Part shown: positions 21,951 through 30,757 of the stretch, piece by piece
Layout of the letters: each line of letters starts with the position of its first letter
How positions within the stretch are numbered: the stretch's first letter is position 1
Origin: a virus
Length of the DNA: 42,475 nucleotides
IMG/VR virus record: IMGVR_UViG_3300025764_000008
Coordinates: 1 to 42,475 of that record
Strand: one strand, 5' to 3'
Position numbers and translations under genes: made by a program
Notes under the pieces: model-generated
Seen by the model: the letters and a program-made list of their open reading frames with translations, nothing else
The model's database searches: none
What the model was told of the DNA's origin: nothing

Positions 21951-22396
21951 GGGCGAAGAAGCTCACGTGCCTGCGGGCTGATAAGCCCGCGTCGAGGAGC
22001 GTAGGTTTCATGAAGATCCCCGCGAGACGCACTTGTCACGCCTTGCTCCTGCAAGCGGATTCGCTCACTGTCTCCATGCTTCAACAGGGCTAGTGCTTCC
22101 TCACATACGGCATCCTTGACGCACTGGGGCGTGACGGTTCCCGTGATGGCGTCCATCTCGAGGGCGCTGCCCTCCCAGCCACCGTAGCGGTCCCCGCGAA
22201 TATAGTACGCACGAGGAAAAGCAGCAGTCTGTGTGGTCGTCGCACGGACACCGAGGAGCGGTAATGCATCGATGTCCGCCTGAGCCATCGTGAGCGCAGC
22301 GGTCTTTTCGGCTGGCGTCGCTGCCGTCCACTTCTCGGTATAGAGACGTGTCGAGAAATAAGCAGTAGCCTCCACAAGCGTTACGTACGCGCTCAT
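21917..22396 (-). CDS. head-tail connector (gp6/DnaT-like adaptor)
   Basis: 159 residues: VTLVEATAYFSTRLYTEKW, AALTMAQADIDALPLLG, AFPRAY, VTPQCVKDAVCEEALALL. The helical adaptor with FPR and a following helix matches the DnaT-like/gp6-type connector proteins that dock on the portal. It comes right after the head proteins. Confidence 0.75.
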   Translation of the reverse strand: MSAYVTLVEATAYFSTRLYTEKWTAATPAEKTAALTMAQADIDALPLLGVRATTTQTAAFPRAYYIRGDRYGGWEGSALEMDAITGTVTPQCVKDAVCEEALALLKHGDSERIRLQEQGVTSASRGDLHETYAPRRGLISPQARELLRPWLLGVVSLTT

Positions 22397-22626
22397 TTAC
22401 ACTTCTTCTTCCCTTTCGGAACGGCGGGCTTCTTCACTTCTGGAACAGGAGAAGTCGTCAGTTCTTCTGTCACTTCATTCTTGACTTCTTCAGGTTCCGA
22501 AATGGCGAACTGAGCGATTTTATTATCCAGCCACCGCCCAGCCGTCGCCTCGTCCACATCAACAACGTCGCCAACGTGAGCGTACCCGTTCAGAATTGCT
22601 GTATCCAAGAGCATTTTTACAAACAT
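22393..22626 (-). CDS. small head-module protein
   Basis: Start chosen at ATG 22626 (MFVKMLLDTA) after aGGGGGtggcc; an upstream GTG at 22632 is possible. 77 residues: a small beta-domain (MLLDTAILNGYAHVGDVVDVDEATAGRWLDNKIAQ) and an acidic then Lys-rich tail ending KGKKKCK. Such proteins are common between capsid and connector genes; function unknown. Confidence 0.65.
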   Translation of the reverse strand: MFVKMLLDTAILNGYAHVGDVVDVDEATAGRWLDNKIAQFAISEPEEVKNEVTEELTTSPVPEVKKPAVPKGKKKCK

Positions 22627-22643
22627 GGCCACCCCCTGAAAGA

Positions 22644-22671
22644 GACGCTGGTCTTGTTAGGTTCCAGCGTC
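22644..22671 (-). terminator. hairpin between decoration-like and connector genes
   Basis: Perfect 8-bp stem GACGCTGG/CCAGCGTC with a 12-nt loop, followed on the minus strand by TCTTT. The U run is too short for a strong terminator, so it may be an attenuator or processing/stability hairpin that raises capsid gene expression relative to the genes after it. Confidence 0.45.
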
Positions 22672-22750
22672 AAGCCGAGCATTCTGCAGATCGAACAGAA
22701 CGGAGCGGTACTGACCGGCAGGGCGTCCCTCTGTCCCGGCCACTTCTCAA

Positions 22751-23326
22751 TTAGACGACGTACCAGAGATCGATGGCCTTTGAACCGTCGAGCGTGCCAG
22801 ACGGTGCGTAGGTGTTTGATTCGAGCGCGGTGCCAGAGTACGCAAGCGTTCCCGTCTCAGCAGTAACCTTGTTGAACTTCTTGACGAGGAGCGTGTCAGA
22901 CGCCAGCTTATTGATGAGGCCGAGCACATTGCCGCAGACGATCGCGGCAGTATGCGTACCGATTGGCGTGTGGATTTTCGTCACGGTCTTGAACGCCTTG
23001 GCGCCCACGATCGGCGTGGTACCCGAGAGAGTGAAAGCTTCGGTAATAACGGCTCCAGCCAGATTTGCACCAGTCATCGTAATAATTTCATCCGCGCCGG
23101 CATTGCCGGTGAGAACGAGATTCCGTGCCACGTCGGGTTGCGTAAGAGCGGTTACAATGTCTGCTGCCGCCTCAGCACAGGTCACTGTCGCGTGAACGGT
23201 CTTCGTGGAACCGAGCACCGCCATGATGGTTTCATGCGCGGTGAATGCCTCATCGCAGGGCGTAGTACCTGTCGCGCCCCGAATTCTCTGACCAGCGGCA
23301 GGATTATGAGGATACCAAATTCCCAT
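22751..23326 (-). CDS. head decoration-like structural protein
   Basis: 191 residues, beta-rich and low in charge: VHATVTCAEAAADIVTALTQP, ITMTGANLAGAVITEAFTLSG, KFNKVTAETGTLAYSGTALESN. Excellent site (aaggaggggtat). Its position directly after the major capsid gene and its composition fit a capsid decoration or stabilising protein, by position rather than by family match. Confidence 0.6.
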   Translation of the reverse strand: MGIWYPHNPAAGQRIRGATGTTPCDEAFTAHETIMAVLGSTKTVHATVTCAEAAADIVTALTQPDVARNLVLTGNAGADEIITMTGANLAGAVITEAFTLSGTTPIVGAKAFKTVTKIHTPIGTHTAAIVCGNVLGLINKLASDTLLVKKFNKVTAETGTLAYSGTALESNTYAPSGTLDGSKAIDLWYVV

Positions 23327-23336
23327 ATACCCCTCC

Positions 23337-24335
23337 TTATGCAGACTTCATAACTGCAAACGGATAGCGAGTGGTTGAGGGGTCGGTCCCTTCTGAGTTA
23401 ACCCTGTTGATGGGGTTAGGGAGCTGCCAGCCAAGGCGCATCGTAATACGGAGGGCAACCATGTCTTGCTGACCAAGGTTGTAAAGGATTGAACCGTCTG
23501 CGGCCTGGATAACGCCCTCAGTCAGAAGCTTATAGGTCATGTCCTGACGAATGGAGTACACGGCCTGTTTCCAATCACCGGCGATAAGGAGCGCAGTGCC
23601 AACCGTCGCGCCATTGCGGACGTACTCAAGAGGCTGTCCGTAGAGTGATGCAGGAGTCCCTACCGTCATGGAAGGCTGGAAGATGAACGCGCCATCCGCA
23701 GAGCGGACGCCACGCAGAGAAGCCTTCATTGCGAGCGCAGCAACAAAACCGTTCACATCGTAACCGTCGGCTTCAACCAAGCTCATCAGCCCAGACTCAC
23801 CGCCGATGTCGTCAGCAAGGTCGCCGAGAGCACCCTTGACGATGTTATTCCCGACAGTCGTGGCAGCAGCCACGATACCATGCGGCCATGAAGTCGGATG
23901 GGCAACATCAAACATTGTGGCATTGTCGATCACGACGCCAAAAGCTTCCGCAGCCTTGTCCTTCATCTGGCTCCAAATGTCATATTTGGAATCAGCAAGG
24001 ACGTTTTCCGCGATGGGGATGATAACGGCGATTTCCTCTGCGGTGATCATCTTGTTCAGCCATGCCATGCTGGTTGACTGCTTGAGACCACTGTTAGTCC
24101 CGTCTCCGATTTCACCGGTTACAAAGTAAGCGGTGGGGAGAGCGGAGATGACGGGCATCGTCATGGTTGCTGAGGACATGTTCGGCAACTTTGTCGCAAG
24201 CGACATGAATGCCGACGCCTGTGACACAGCGCCGATAATGTCATTACGCGCTTCTACGGGAATGAGTACCGTAGCGTTCGGGCGCGAGATTAGAGCATCG
24301 TAAGTTGTCGTATTAGAGGTAACGGGAATTGCCAT
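23337..24335 (-). CDS. major capsid protein, HK97 fold
   Basis: 332 residues. The N-arm is short; the core starts IIGAVSQASAFMSLATKLPNM, with a TMPVISALPTAYFVTGE strand, AWLNKMITAEEIAVIIPI and a C-terminal VALRITMRLGWQLPNP typical of HK97-like capsids. It follows the scaffold gene with a strong site. It assembles the icosahedral shell. Confidence 0.9.
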   Translation of the reverse strand: MAIPVTSNTTTYDALISRPNATVLIPVEARNDIIGAVSQASAFMSLATKLPNMSSATMTMPVISALPTAYFVTGEIGDGTNSGLKQSTSMAWLNKMITAEEIAVIIPIAENVLADSKYDIWSQMKDKAAEAFGVVIDNATMFDVAHPTSWPHGIVAAATTVGNNIVKGALGDLADDIGGESGLMSLVEADGYDVNGFVAALAMKASLRGVRSADGAFIFQPSMTVGTPASLYGQPLEYVRNGATVGTALLIAGDWKQAVYSIRQDMTYKLLTEGVIQAADGSILYNLGQQDMVALRITMRLGWQLPNPINRVNSEGTDPSTTRYPFAVMKSA

Positions 24336-24356
24336 ATTGACCCTCCTTGAGGGTTC

Positions 24357-24860
24357 CTAGAATCCGAGTCCTCCTCGGATCAGGGTGTTCATATCCGGCG
24401 GTCCGCCGCTTTCGGCTGGAGCTGCTGGGCTTCCAACCGGAGGCTTCTTCACACCGATGAGTTTCTTGAGTTCAGCGACATCGGCCTTGATGTCTTCCAG
24501 CGTCATTCCACGCACGCGCTCTGCCCACGAAGTCGGCAAGCCTTCCTCTTCCAGCATCTGTACACGAAGCACTTTGGCTTCGCGGTCAGTCAGTTGGGAT
24601 TTCAGGTCTGTATTCTCCGCTTCCAGTTCCTTGAGCCGTACGTCTTTCTTCTCTGCCTCGGTCATCGCGGCCTGTTTCTGCTTCTCGTATTCAGCAGCAG
24701 TTTTCTTAAGTGTGTCATAGTCAGCAAACTTCTTACGCTCACGGTCAAGCCTGCCCTGAACCACCGCATCAAGCTCTTCCTGCGTTCTAGGAAGGCGATT
24801 ACCGTTGTCTGGTTGCTCTGTCCCCGTCGTTTCGGACGTCTTTGCTGCTTCGTCTGTCAT
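24357..24860 (-). CDS. scaffolding protein
   Basis: 167 residues, highly charged with a long coiled coil (about 27-105: RTQEELDAVVQGRLDRERKK..., LKELEAENTDLKSQL) and a disordered Gly/Pro C-terminus (KKPPVGSPAAPAESGGPP) ending in a short hydrophobic tail. This is the usual make-up of the DUF4355-like scaffolds placed before HK97 capsid genes. It directs procapsid assembly and is then lost or cut; the Ntn-hydrolase at 9798 could be involved (inference). Confidence 0.85.
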   Translation of the reverse strand: MTDEAAKTSETTGTEQPDNGNRLPRTQEELDAVVQGRLDRERKKFADYDTLKKTAAEYEKQKQAAMTEAEKKDVRLKELEAENTDLKSQLTDREAKVLRVQMLEEEGLPTSWAERVRGMTLEDIKADVAELKKLIGVKKPPVGSPAAPAESGGPPDMNTLIRGGLGF

Positions 24861-24861
24861 A

Positions 24862-25713
24862 TCAAGCCTCCTTGGCTTCCGGGTTGGAGTTCCCGTTGTC
24901 TTCTACTTCCTGCGCCGCTTCTTCTTCGGTCAGCGGCTCTAACGTATGAACACAGTGACAGTGAAACACGCCATCTGCCTCTGCATCGTCAACTGTTGGA
25001 AAACCGGGCGTTGCGCCCGTGATGGAAAGAATCTGACCAGCCCACTGCGCACACGCTTCGCACGTGTTTTCACCGATCTCATCGCTCAGTTGGGCGAGAT
25101 CAAGGCCATCCGCCTGCATCTCTGACTTGATGCCGGTGTTATACGCCTTCATCACGCTCGACTGCGCCACCACGTCAACATACGTGTCCACCTTCCAAAC
25201 GTGCCCTGCCTTGTCGATGAATCCCGTCACACCGTTCTGCATCACGTCCTGCCGCAACTTCTCGGCAAGAGCCTGCCAGTCAGTAGCGTTCTTGAACGAC
25301 GCACCAGCAACGCCGACCTGTGCGGATGAGAGCAGCGTTGCCACGTTTCGGTCGACTGCCGCGCCGACGCTTGACAGCTTCTCCATGACGCCTACCGTAA
25401 GCGCCGCGATAATGGCGAGGTGCATGGGCGAAGACTCGGGGTGCGGACGGTTGAGTCGTTCACTCGCGTCCATCATTCCACGTGCGTAGAGCGTCGTCAG
25501 TGAATCATCAGACCAAGCTTGCGCCTGCTTTCCAGCATCGTCCATCAATTTTTGGATGGACTTTTTCGCTTTCAGCAGCGCCACAGCAGGCTGGGGGGCA
25601 AGAAGAGCCGCTGCCAGCAGGACAATCGCCGCATTCTCGGCGTCCTTGTAAATCTGTGTCAACCGCTTCCGGCGGCTTTCAGCGTCGTTAAGCAGTCTTG
25701 TCCGTCTGTCCAT
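24862..25713 (-). CDS. minor head protein, SPP1 gp7/MuF-like
   Basis: 283 residues, helical, with the C-terminal motif of this family: GENTCEACAQWAGQIL ... FHCHCVHTLEPL, i.e. CxxC and CHC metal-binding residues. Found next to portal genes, it is packaged and helps in DNA exit or assembly. It overlaps the portal gene by 26 bases. Confidence 0.85.
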   Translation of the reverse strand: MDRRTRLLNDAESRRKRLTQIYKDAENAAIVLLAAALLAPQPAVALLKAKKSIQKLMDDAGKQAQAWSDDSLTTLYARGMMDASERLNRPHPESSPMHLAIIAALTVGVMEKLSSVGAAVDRNVATLLSSAQVGVAGASFKNATDWQALAEKLRQDVMQNGVTGFIDKAGHVWKVDTYVDVVAQSSVMKAYNTGIKSEMQADGLDLAQLSDEIGENTCEACAQWAGQILSITGATPGFPTVDDAEADGVFHCHCVHTLEPLTEEEAAQEVEDNGNSNPEAKEA

Positions 25714-27124
25714 TCTTCAGAGCCGCACTCAGGCGGTCCGTAAGCGGCGCACTCTGGTCGGGAACGGCAGGAGCAGCGGCCTTCGCTGCGTCGGCTGCCT
25801 TCTGTTCATCCTCTCCAATGTTCTTCAATTCATCTTCGAGTGCTGTTCCACCCTTTTCAAGGGCCATGGATACGGCAGTCTTGATACTGATCAGTCCGGC
25901 GCCCTTCAGTGTGGAATAAACTGAAGCGTTTTCTGTCATGTCAACAGGGATGCCGTCTTGGAAGAAAATATGGACATCTTGTATCCCGAGTTCAACGGCA
26001 CCGTCAACCTTATTTGCCACAGCAAGGCGAGACGCCACACTGAGCGCCTGCCGAATTGCCGGCTCAAACTGCATCTTGAGACGGTTTACCTTGCGGAGAG
26101 TGGACATCAGGAGCCTCTTCATCATGCTCCCCGATTCCGCCCTGCCGAAGTCTCCGCCAAAAAGTGCGGGAGAGATACCCGTCAACTGGAACTTCTTCTC
26201 CTGCAAATCTGCCAGCTCCTTGAATGCTGCGTCCAACTGACCGCTCCACTCGACGTAAGCCACGTCCTCCCCAGGGTTCAGCGGCATGAACTTCCCAGAG
26301 GTAGGAACATGCGCGCGCCCCGAGGGGTCGACCGTCACCATCGACGCAGGCCCTTTGAGGTTTGGGCTGGAGTTCAAGTCAAGAACGTATTTGATCTGAG
26401 AAAGGCGGGACTCTTCTTCCTGACAGATGGAATCGATAATTGGATAATCAGAAAGGCCGAAGTAGCGGTCGGATGTCTGGACGTTGTGCACGGGGAAGAC
26501 AAGAAGCGCGTCGACGCCCGTTTCCTGCGTATCGTCTGCATGGACGATCTTGCGGATTTTTCCATCATCAGAAATCTCGTACAGCACGTGTTGAACGAAC
26601 CCCGGAGTGTGGGTTCTCGTGTCCAGATACCAGTGGTCGTCTTTCTTGTACTTATAACCGAGGACGCATCCCTGGATGTCTTTTATATCGGCAGGCGCAG
26701 CCCACGGCAGCCAGATTTCAGGAGAAGCCGTGTTGATGTGGACTTGCGTCCCGTCGAACCAGATATTAAACAGCCCATCGCCATACCTACTGACGTCGAT
26801 ACCGATCTCATACAGAACGTTGACGAGGCTCGTCTCCGCCACAAGACGGTCGAGAAACACCTGTTTTGCTGGATCAGCGGCAGTAAACTGGGGCGCCTCG
26901 CCAACCAGCAAATCCGGCCAGAGAGTAGAAATGAGTTGGTGAAAACCAAAGACCATCCAAATCTGTGCCCTCATCTCTGGACGAAGCGATTCGATGAACT
27001 CAGGGAAGACAAGGGCGTGCTCCCCGTCGAAGAGAGCGCGATTCCGGACATACTCGCCAAGGCGAGGCTTCTCTGAATCAGGCCAGAACTTGCTTCCAAT
27101 CTGCAATGGGTTTTGCGTTAACAC
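25688..27124 (-). CDS. portal protein
   Basis: 478 residues, GTG start after gaggtgaattt. It contains FIESLRPEMRAQIWMVFGFHQLISTLWPDLLVGE, a beta wing (YKKDDHWYLDTRTHTPGFVQHVLYE), SGSMMKRLLMSTLRKVNRLKM near the crown and an Ala-rich acidic C-terminus. Length and position between terminase and MuF-like gene fit an SPP1-type portal. Forms the 12-mer vertex for packaging. Confidence 0.85.
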   Translation of the reverse strand: MLTQNPLQIGSKFWPDSEKPRLGEYVRNRALFDGEHALVFPEFIESLRPEMRAQIWMVFGFHQLISTLWPDLLVGEAPQFTAADPAKQVFLDRLVAETSLVNVLYEIGIDVSRYGDGLFNIWFDGTQVHINTASPEIWLPWAAPADIKDIQGCVLGYKYKKDDHWYLDTRTHTPGFVQHVLYEISDDGKIRKIVHADDTQETGVDALLVFPVHNVQTSDRYFGLSDYPIIDSICQEEESRLSQIKYVLDLNSSPNLKGPASMVTVDPSGRAHVPTSGKFMPLNPGEDVAYVEWSGQLDAAFKELADLQEKKFQLTGISPALFGGDFGRAESGSMMKRLLMSTLRKVNRLKMQFEPAIRQALSVASRLAVANKVDGAVELGIQDVHIFFQDGIPVDMTENASVYSTLKGAGLISIKTAVSMALEKGGTALEDELKNIGEDEQKAADAAKAAAPAVPDQSAPLTDRLSAALKNGQTDKTA

Positions 27125-27138
27125 AAATTCACCTCAAA

Positions 27139-28611
27139 TTACCAACCCGAAGGTTTGTCCGGGAGATTGGTCCATCTTCCGCCTGTCGCCACCGTTTCGG
27201 CAAAACCGGTCACAAAATCTGCCGCATCATCATGCCTGTTGCGCCCCATTTTTAAGTGATGCGTCAGTTCAGCCATAAACCGTGAGTAATCAGAACCCTT
27301 GTCATAGTCGGTTCTGAACCACATGTGACGCATAACCCACTCAGACCAACTCAGGATTCGAGTTTCCTTGTTCGATGTCGTCTGACGATCTGCCACGGAA
27401 CAAGGAAACCCTATCCTGCCAAGCATCTCTCGCAAATTTGAGGCATAGAGCCGCCCACCGTTATTACTCTCCACGGTTAAGAGCACACAATGCTCCGCGA
27501 CCGCCTTATTCACAACCTGCGGCTTAGTCACGTCCATGTCGTCCGTCGTAAACACCACATCCGTCAGATACCAATCCTCGCCGATGTTCTTCCCATATCC
27601 TCCGGCGAGAGAGTCAGAACCTTTGTCTGCCGTATCTACGTACCCCCGGCAAGTCGACCGTGCCAATTCTTCTTTTTTCTGCTTCAAAGCAAACGTGTGC
27701 ATTTCCTCAAACGGGTAGAGCAGCCCTTCCTTCTCAATCGGCTCCTGCTGGTACTCTGCTTGAAAGATGAAGTCGGGCATGTTCAATTGCATATCAATGA
27801 TTGTCGGCGTGGAGAGTATCTCTTCGCAGGTGCTCGCTTCATCGCGCATAGCGGGGAGGCGATATCGTTCGTAGTCCTCAGGGGCAGACTCGATGATCTT
27901 TCTTCCGATGATGTCTCTGTTCGACCAACGGGTGCCAAGGAACAACTCCGGGCATCGAACGCCATCTCTTTCCTCTTCTCGGGTATAAAATGTGGAATTA
28001 TACCATAACCAATCGCGGTCCAGTTTCAGTTCAGACAGAGCATCGTCGATCCCCTTAATCTGGTCGTCGATCATCGCCAGTCCGCTTGCACCCTTGCCTG
28101 TGAACACGCCGCCCACGCCGGAACAGAAATACGAAGAAGTAACCGCCCCAACAACTGCCCAATCTGCCACGGCTTGATGGTCCAGTTGAAGGTGAATATC
28201 GGGGAAGACAAGCAGATACTTGTCGGATTTGACGAACCCCATCACCTGCTTCGATAATGTCTCTGCAAGGTCGGCGCCGTACGACGCCCGCATGACCGAA
28301 TCCGTAGACCGTAAACCGATGTTCCACGCCGAAAGAAGCGACGCGGAGAGCGACTTCTTAAACCTCGGAGGCATTGTTATAATTGCCCCTTTTCTCCCCG
28401 ATCTCCGCTCCACACACCGCTGCATCAGACCGCAGACGTCCCGCAAATATGTCCACCGATCCAGATACGCCCCAGGCACCATGTACTGACAGAAATTGTA
28501 AAAAGAAGAAGTAACTGCTTCTCGAAGTTCCGCACGACGGTCTATTTCCCGCTTTGCCTGTTCAGCCAGCGCATCTTCGAGGGTGAGGGTTAGCGCCACT
28601 CTATGCCTCAA
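27139..28611 (-). CDS. terminase large subunit
   Basis: About 490 residues. ATPase: [17 protein letters not shown] (Walker A), [10 protein letters not shown] (Walker B), LFLGTRW (coupling). Nuclease: [23 protein letters not shown] and [13 protein letters not shown] acidic residues of the RNase H-like fold. It packages and cuts DNA. Start uncertain: TTG 28611 overlaps the HNH gene, while GTG 28599, seven bases after gagg, gives [11 protein letters not shown] and is equally likely. The HNH gene lies between small and large subunits. Confidence 0.92.
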   Translation of the reverse strand: MRHRVALTLTLEDALAEQAKREIDRRAELREAVTSSFYNFCQYMVPGAYLDRWTYLRDVCGLMQRCVERRSGRKGAIITMPPRFKKSLSASLLSAWNIGLRSTDSVMRASYGADLAETLSKQVMGFVKSDKYLLVFPDIHLQLDHQAVADWAVVGAVTSSYFCSGVGGVFTGKGASGLAMIDDQIKGIDDALSELKLDRDWLWYNSTFYTREEERDGVRCPELFLGTRWSNRDIIGRKIIESAPEDYERYRLPAMRDEASTCEEILSTPTIIDMQLNMPDFIFQAEYQQEPIEKEGLLYPFEEMHTFALKQKKEELARSTCRGYVDTADKGSDSLAGGYGKNIGEDWYLTDVVFTTDDMDVTKPQVVNKAVAEHCVLLTVESNNGGRLYASNLREMLGRIGFPCSVADRQTTSNKETRILSWSEWVMRHMWFRTDYDKGSDYSRFMAELTHHLKMGRNRHDDAADFVTGFAETVATGGRWTNLPDKPSGW

Positions 28612-29131
28612 CCGATAGCAGAAAGCGCCATTCTTCTAATGTCTTGACGCCCTTGCTATCGTTGCAGTGGATACACGCGGGAACAACGTTGTCTTTTGAG
28701 TGTCTGCCTCCCCGCGATAGGGGATAGACATGATCTAACGTCAGTTTGGCTTTCTTTCCACAGTAGTGACAGCGACCATTATGCTCGGCCAATATCGCAA
28801 GCCATTCTGTTGATATCAGCATTTCGCTGATTGGCGTATTGTCATATTTGAGAGCGCGACGCTTGCTTTTCTTGACAGCATCTTTCTCTGGATGTGTCTT
28901 ATACCATTTAGCACTGCTCGCCCTCGAAGATGCCTCGTGCTTTTCGGGATTTTCTTTAATCCATTTGGCTGTTCGCGCAGCATGTCTTCCGGGATTAGCC
29001 CTTTCCCACCCGGCAATGCGGATTGCATTCGCTACTGGACCGCATTCGGAGCAATGCTTCTGCGTTCCGCTCGTTGGTTGATATTCCCGACCGCATCTCT
29101 GGCAAACTTTTGTCGAATAGCAGGAGGTCAT
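28601..29131 (-). CDS. HNH endonuclease between the terminase genes
   Basis: 176 residues: an N-terminal [21 protein letters not shown] zinc module, repeated basic helices ([35 protein letters not shown]), then [32 protein letters not shown] (classical HNH with two CxxC). HNH genes beside terminase are common: in some phages they are required with TerL for cos cutting, otherwise they are homing genes. ATGA overlap with the small subunit. It has no pseudoknot leader. Confidence 0.9.
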   Translation of the reverse strand: MTSCYSTKVCQRCGREYQPTSGTQKHCSECGPVANAIRIAGWERANPGRHAARTAKWIKENPEKHEASSRASSAKWYKTHPEKDAVKKSKRRALKYDNTPISEMLISTEWLAILAEHNGRCHYCGKKAKLTLDHVYPLSRGGRHSKDNVVPACIHCNDSKGVKTLEEWRFLLSVEA

Positions 29132-29673
29132 GCCGCCTCGGGTCCCTCATCGTTCTTTGACGAAAGCGATGCGCGAACACGGCCCTCCGCAACATAGCGA
29201 GCCAGTTCTTCGTCTGTCAAATCCGACACGGGTTTGTCCGACTTAATGATGAACGTCTCTACCGCACCGCCATCAAGGACGGAACTCGTGTGGACCAATT
29301 TATCAAGAGCTGTGGCAAGCTGAGACAGCGCCTTTCCATCGTCGATCTTGATATTGGCGAAGGTCTCATCCTTGTCCAGGAGATCAGAGATGCGGTTGAC
29401 CAGCGCGTCTACCTTTTCTCGGAGTTTTTCTTTTCGCGTCCGTGCATCCAGCCCCTTCTGCACAGTCTGCGCGTCCTGCGCCAGCCGTTCCTCCCAATGG
29501 AAGAAGTTTGACCAAGATTGCACATCGGAAATATCAACGTCTGCGCCAATACGAGAGGCAACAAGAGCTTCACGTTCCACAATTGAAAGCTCCGGATCGA
29601 GCGTGGAATAAAGCAGGAAAGCACGCTTGTGCTGCGCCGTCTCTTCGATGTTGAGATCGATGGTTTTGGACAT
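29128..29673 (-). CDS. terminase small subunit (by position)
   Basis: 181 residues, mainly helical and charged: a long central helix ([35 protein letters not shown]) and an acidic C-terminus ending EGPEAA. It is the first large gene of the late operon, next to HNH and TerL, so it is assigned as small terminase; no clear HTH was seen. There is no own ribosome-binding site; ATG lies 2 bases after the stop of the 22-codon leader frame, which suggests coupling. Confidence 0.7.
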   Translation of the reverse strand: MSKTIDLNIEETAQHKRAFLLYSTLDPELSIVEREALVASRIGADVDISDVQSWSNFFHWEERLAQDAQTVQKGLDARTRKEKLREKVDALVNRISDLLDKDETFANIKIDDGKALSQLATALDKLVHTSSVLDGGAVETFIIKSDKPVSDLTDEELARYVAEGRVRASLSSKNDEGPEAA

Positions 29674-29675
29674 GA

Positions 29676-29744
29676 CTATCGGGCCTCGCCCGAAGGTCCG
29701 GCCCGAAGAGCCACGCGCAGTTGCCTAAGCTGCCTTTCGCCCAT
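29676..29744 (-). CDS. 22-codon leader peptide before the terminase
   Basis: ATG at 29744 after ggggtgaaagc encodes MGERQLRQLRVALRAGPSGEAR and stops 2 bases before the terminase ATG. The last codons form a CGGGCC/GGCCCG hairpin that would hide the terminase start unless ribosomes translate the leader. A role in translational coupling is inferred. The longer overlapping frame up to 30128 looks non-coding. Confidence 0.5.
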   Translation of the reverse strand: MGERQLRQLRVALRAGPSGEAR

Positions 29745-29899
29745 GCTTTCACCCCTATATTTATGCGGGCTGCCCGCCCCTATGCCCGCATTGCCCCTGT
29801 ACGAACGGAGGATTCTGCCCAGAACCCCTTTCGGGCCGCCGTACAGCCACCTTCTCATAAAGGACCCCGGTGCACGCGGCAACTCACGGGGTACGATTG
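29745..29899 (-). promoter_or_regulatory. structured 5' leader of the late operon
   Basis: Transcripts from the promoter at 29905-29922 would begin near 29898 and fold at once: ACCCCG/CGGGGT (29864-29869 with 29887-29892 on the plus map), then TGTACG/CGTACA (29798-29803 with 29840-29845) enclosing a GGCCCG-rich arm, then a perfect 8-bp stem ATGCGGGC/GCCCGCAT (29763-29770 with 29784-29791). A motif CCCCTRT (plus strand) recurs several times. It could serve antitermination, mRNA stability or packaging-site functions. Confidence 0.5.
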
Positions 29900-29904
29900 A
29901 TATA

Positions 29905-29922
29905 AGAATACGCAATATGAAG
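29905..29922 (-). promoter_or_regulatory. late operon promoter, CTTCAT-N6-TATTCT
   Basis: On the minus strand, CTTCAT (29917-29922) precedes TATTCT (29905-29910) by exactly six bases, as in the promoters of nuclease copies A, B and C. It is the only match found upstream of the ~21-kb late operon. The missing -35 and fixed box at about -24 suggest a phage-encoded activator or sigma factor. Confidence 0.6.
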
Positions 29923-30560
29923 ACCAGTGGTGTAATTCGGAAGGTGAAGAAAATAAGAAGAGAAGATTTGAAGAACAGAAAATTGTAGGATTTTTTCCGC
30001 TTGCCCCTGTCGACCGGGTGCCCCTGGGGCTTACACCCCCCCCCTGGCGTGCCTGGATCACCCCCGTTTACCCCTATCGCCGCTCCCCGACTACCCTTGC
30101 ATTTATATCGATACGCGTTGATGTGCATAAATGATGGTTATCGGAAGTCGAACAACCCACGCCAAGACGCTCGGACCTATTACAGTAATCAAGATTACCG
30201 TAGCACACGACACGGGCAACACAGAGCACAGAACACAGTCCACAACACATGATATAGGGAAAGTACACAGAAGAGATACCACAGGGGCAACGAAGGCGAA
30301 GCGTTGCATGTTTGCTGTACATCGCCCTATATAGTGTTGTCTACCGCCAGTTTAAGAAACTTTTTTCGCACCGTTTTACATTGTCCTATACATAGGTATG
30401 AAAAGCCCCTCAATCCCGCATCAATGCTGCATTCTTCTCTTTACCCATGCGACACGTGACGACATATGCCACTAGTCCTTGTTGTAGACTTGTTCTTCAG
30501 TCTTTTATGCCCTCTTTATACGGTAATAGTGATGATTTTTGACCCCTTTCTTCACATTGT
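29923..30560. other. gene-free divergent control region
   Basis: No convincing gene on either strand. 29990-30100 is C/G-rich with repeated CCCCTRT-like blocks. A palindrome CCTATACATAGG lies at 30385-30396. A weak minus-strand promoter could be GTTTAA (30350-30355) with TATATA (30328-30333), 16 bases apart. Short frames here have no ribosome-binding sites. Confidence 0.5.
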
Positions 30561-30611
30561 CGCTTGACATACTTTCATCACTTGCTATTCTACAGTCAGT
30601 AATACATCACT
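30527..30611. promoter_or_regulatory. three operator-like ATCACT/AGTGAT repeats around the early promoter
   Basis: AGTGATGA (30527-30534), TCATCACT (30575-30582) and ACATCACT (30604-30611). The second lies between the -35 and -10 of the early promoter and the third just after the start point; the first is inverted upstream. This is a typical arrangement for a phage repressor; the Cro-like gene at 37949 is one candidate binder. Confidence 0.5.
30564..30591 (+). promoter_or_regulatory. early promoter before the hammerhead leader
   Basis: Consensus TTGACA (30564-30569), 16 bases, extended -10 TGC-TATTCT (TATTCT 30586-30591). Transcription would start near 30598 and give a ~250-nt leader before the gene at 30850. 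Best promoter of the second early block. Confidence 0.75.
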
Positions 30612-30757
30612 ACCGCGCTTTCAAATAGCATCGATAGCCTGAGGCTACCAGAAGATGCGCCAAAGCAGCACCCAGGAGCGAGTATAGGTGGATGTCCGGC
30701 GCTCCTGACTGTTCTAAAACAAACCGCCATAGATTGAAGCTGTGGCGCTGTGGTTAT
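30598..30757 (+). ncRNA. structured leader released by the hammerhead
   Basis: Three hairpins lie between promoter and ribozyme: GCATC/GATGC (30628-30632 with 30654-30658) with inner TAGCC/GGCTA (30635-30647); CAGGAGCG/CGCTCCTG, 8 bp (30673-30680 with 30700-30707); CGCCATAG/CTGTGGCG with one U-G pair (30725-30732 with 30740-30747). Cleavage at 30808 would free this ~210-nt segment from the mRNA, so it may be a functional RNA. Confidence 0.45.

Noticed and set aside
29676-30128. 150-residue minus-strand reading frame covering the late leader
   Set aside because: Low-complexity composition, no ribosome-binding site at its start, and it overlaps promoter and hairpins; only its last 22 codons have a plausible start.
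30320-30350. T7-like promoter core (CACTATATAGGG on the minus strand)
   Set aside because: Only partial match, no single-subunit RNA polymerase gene in the window.
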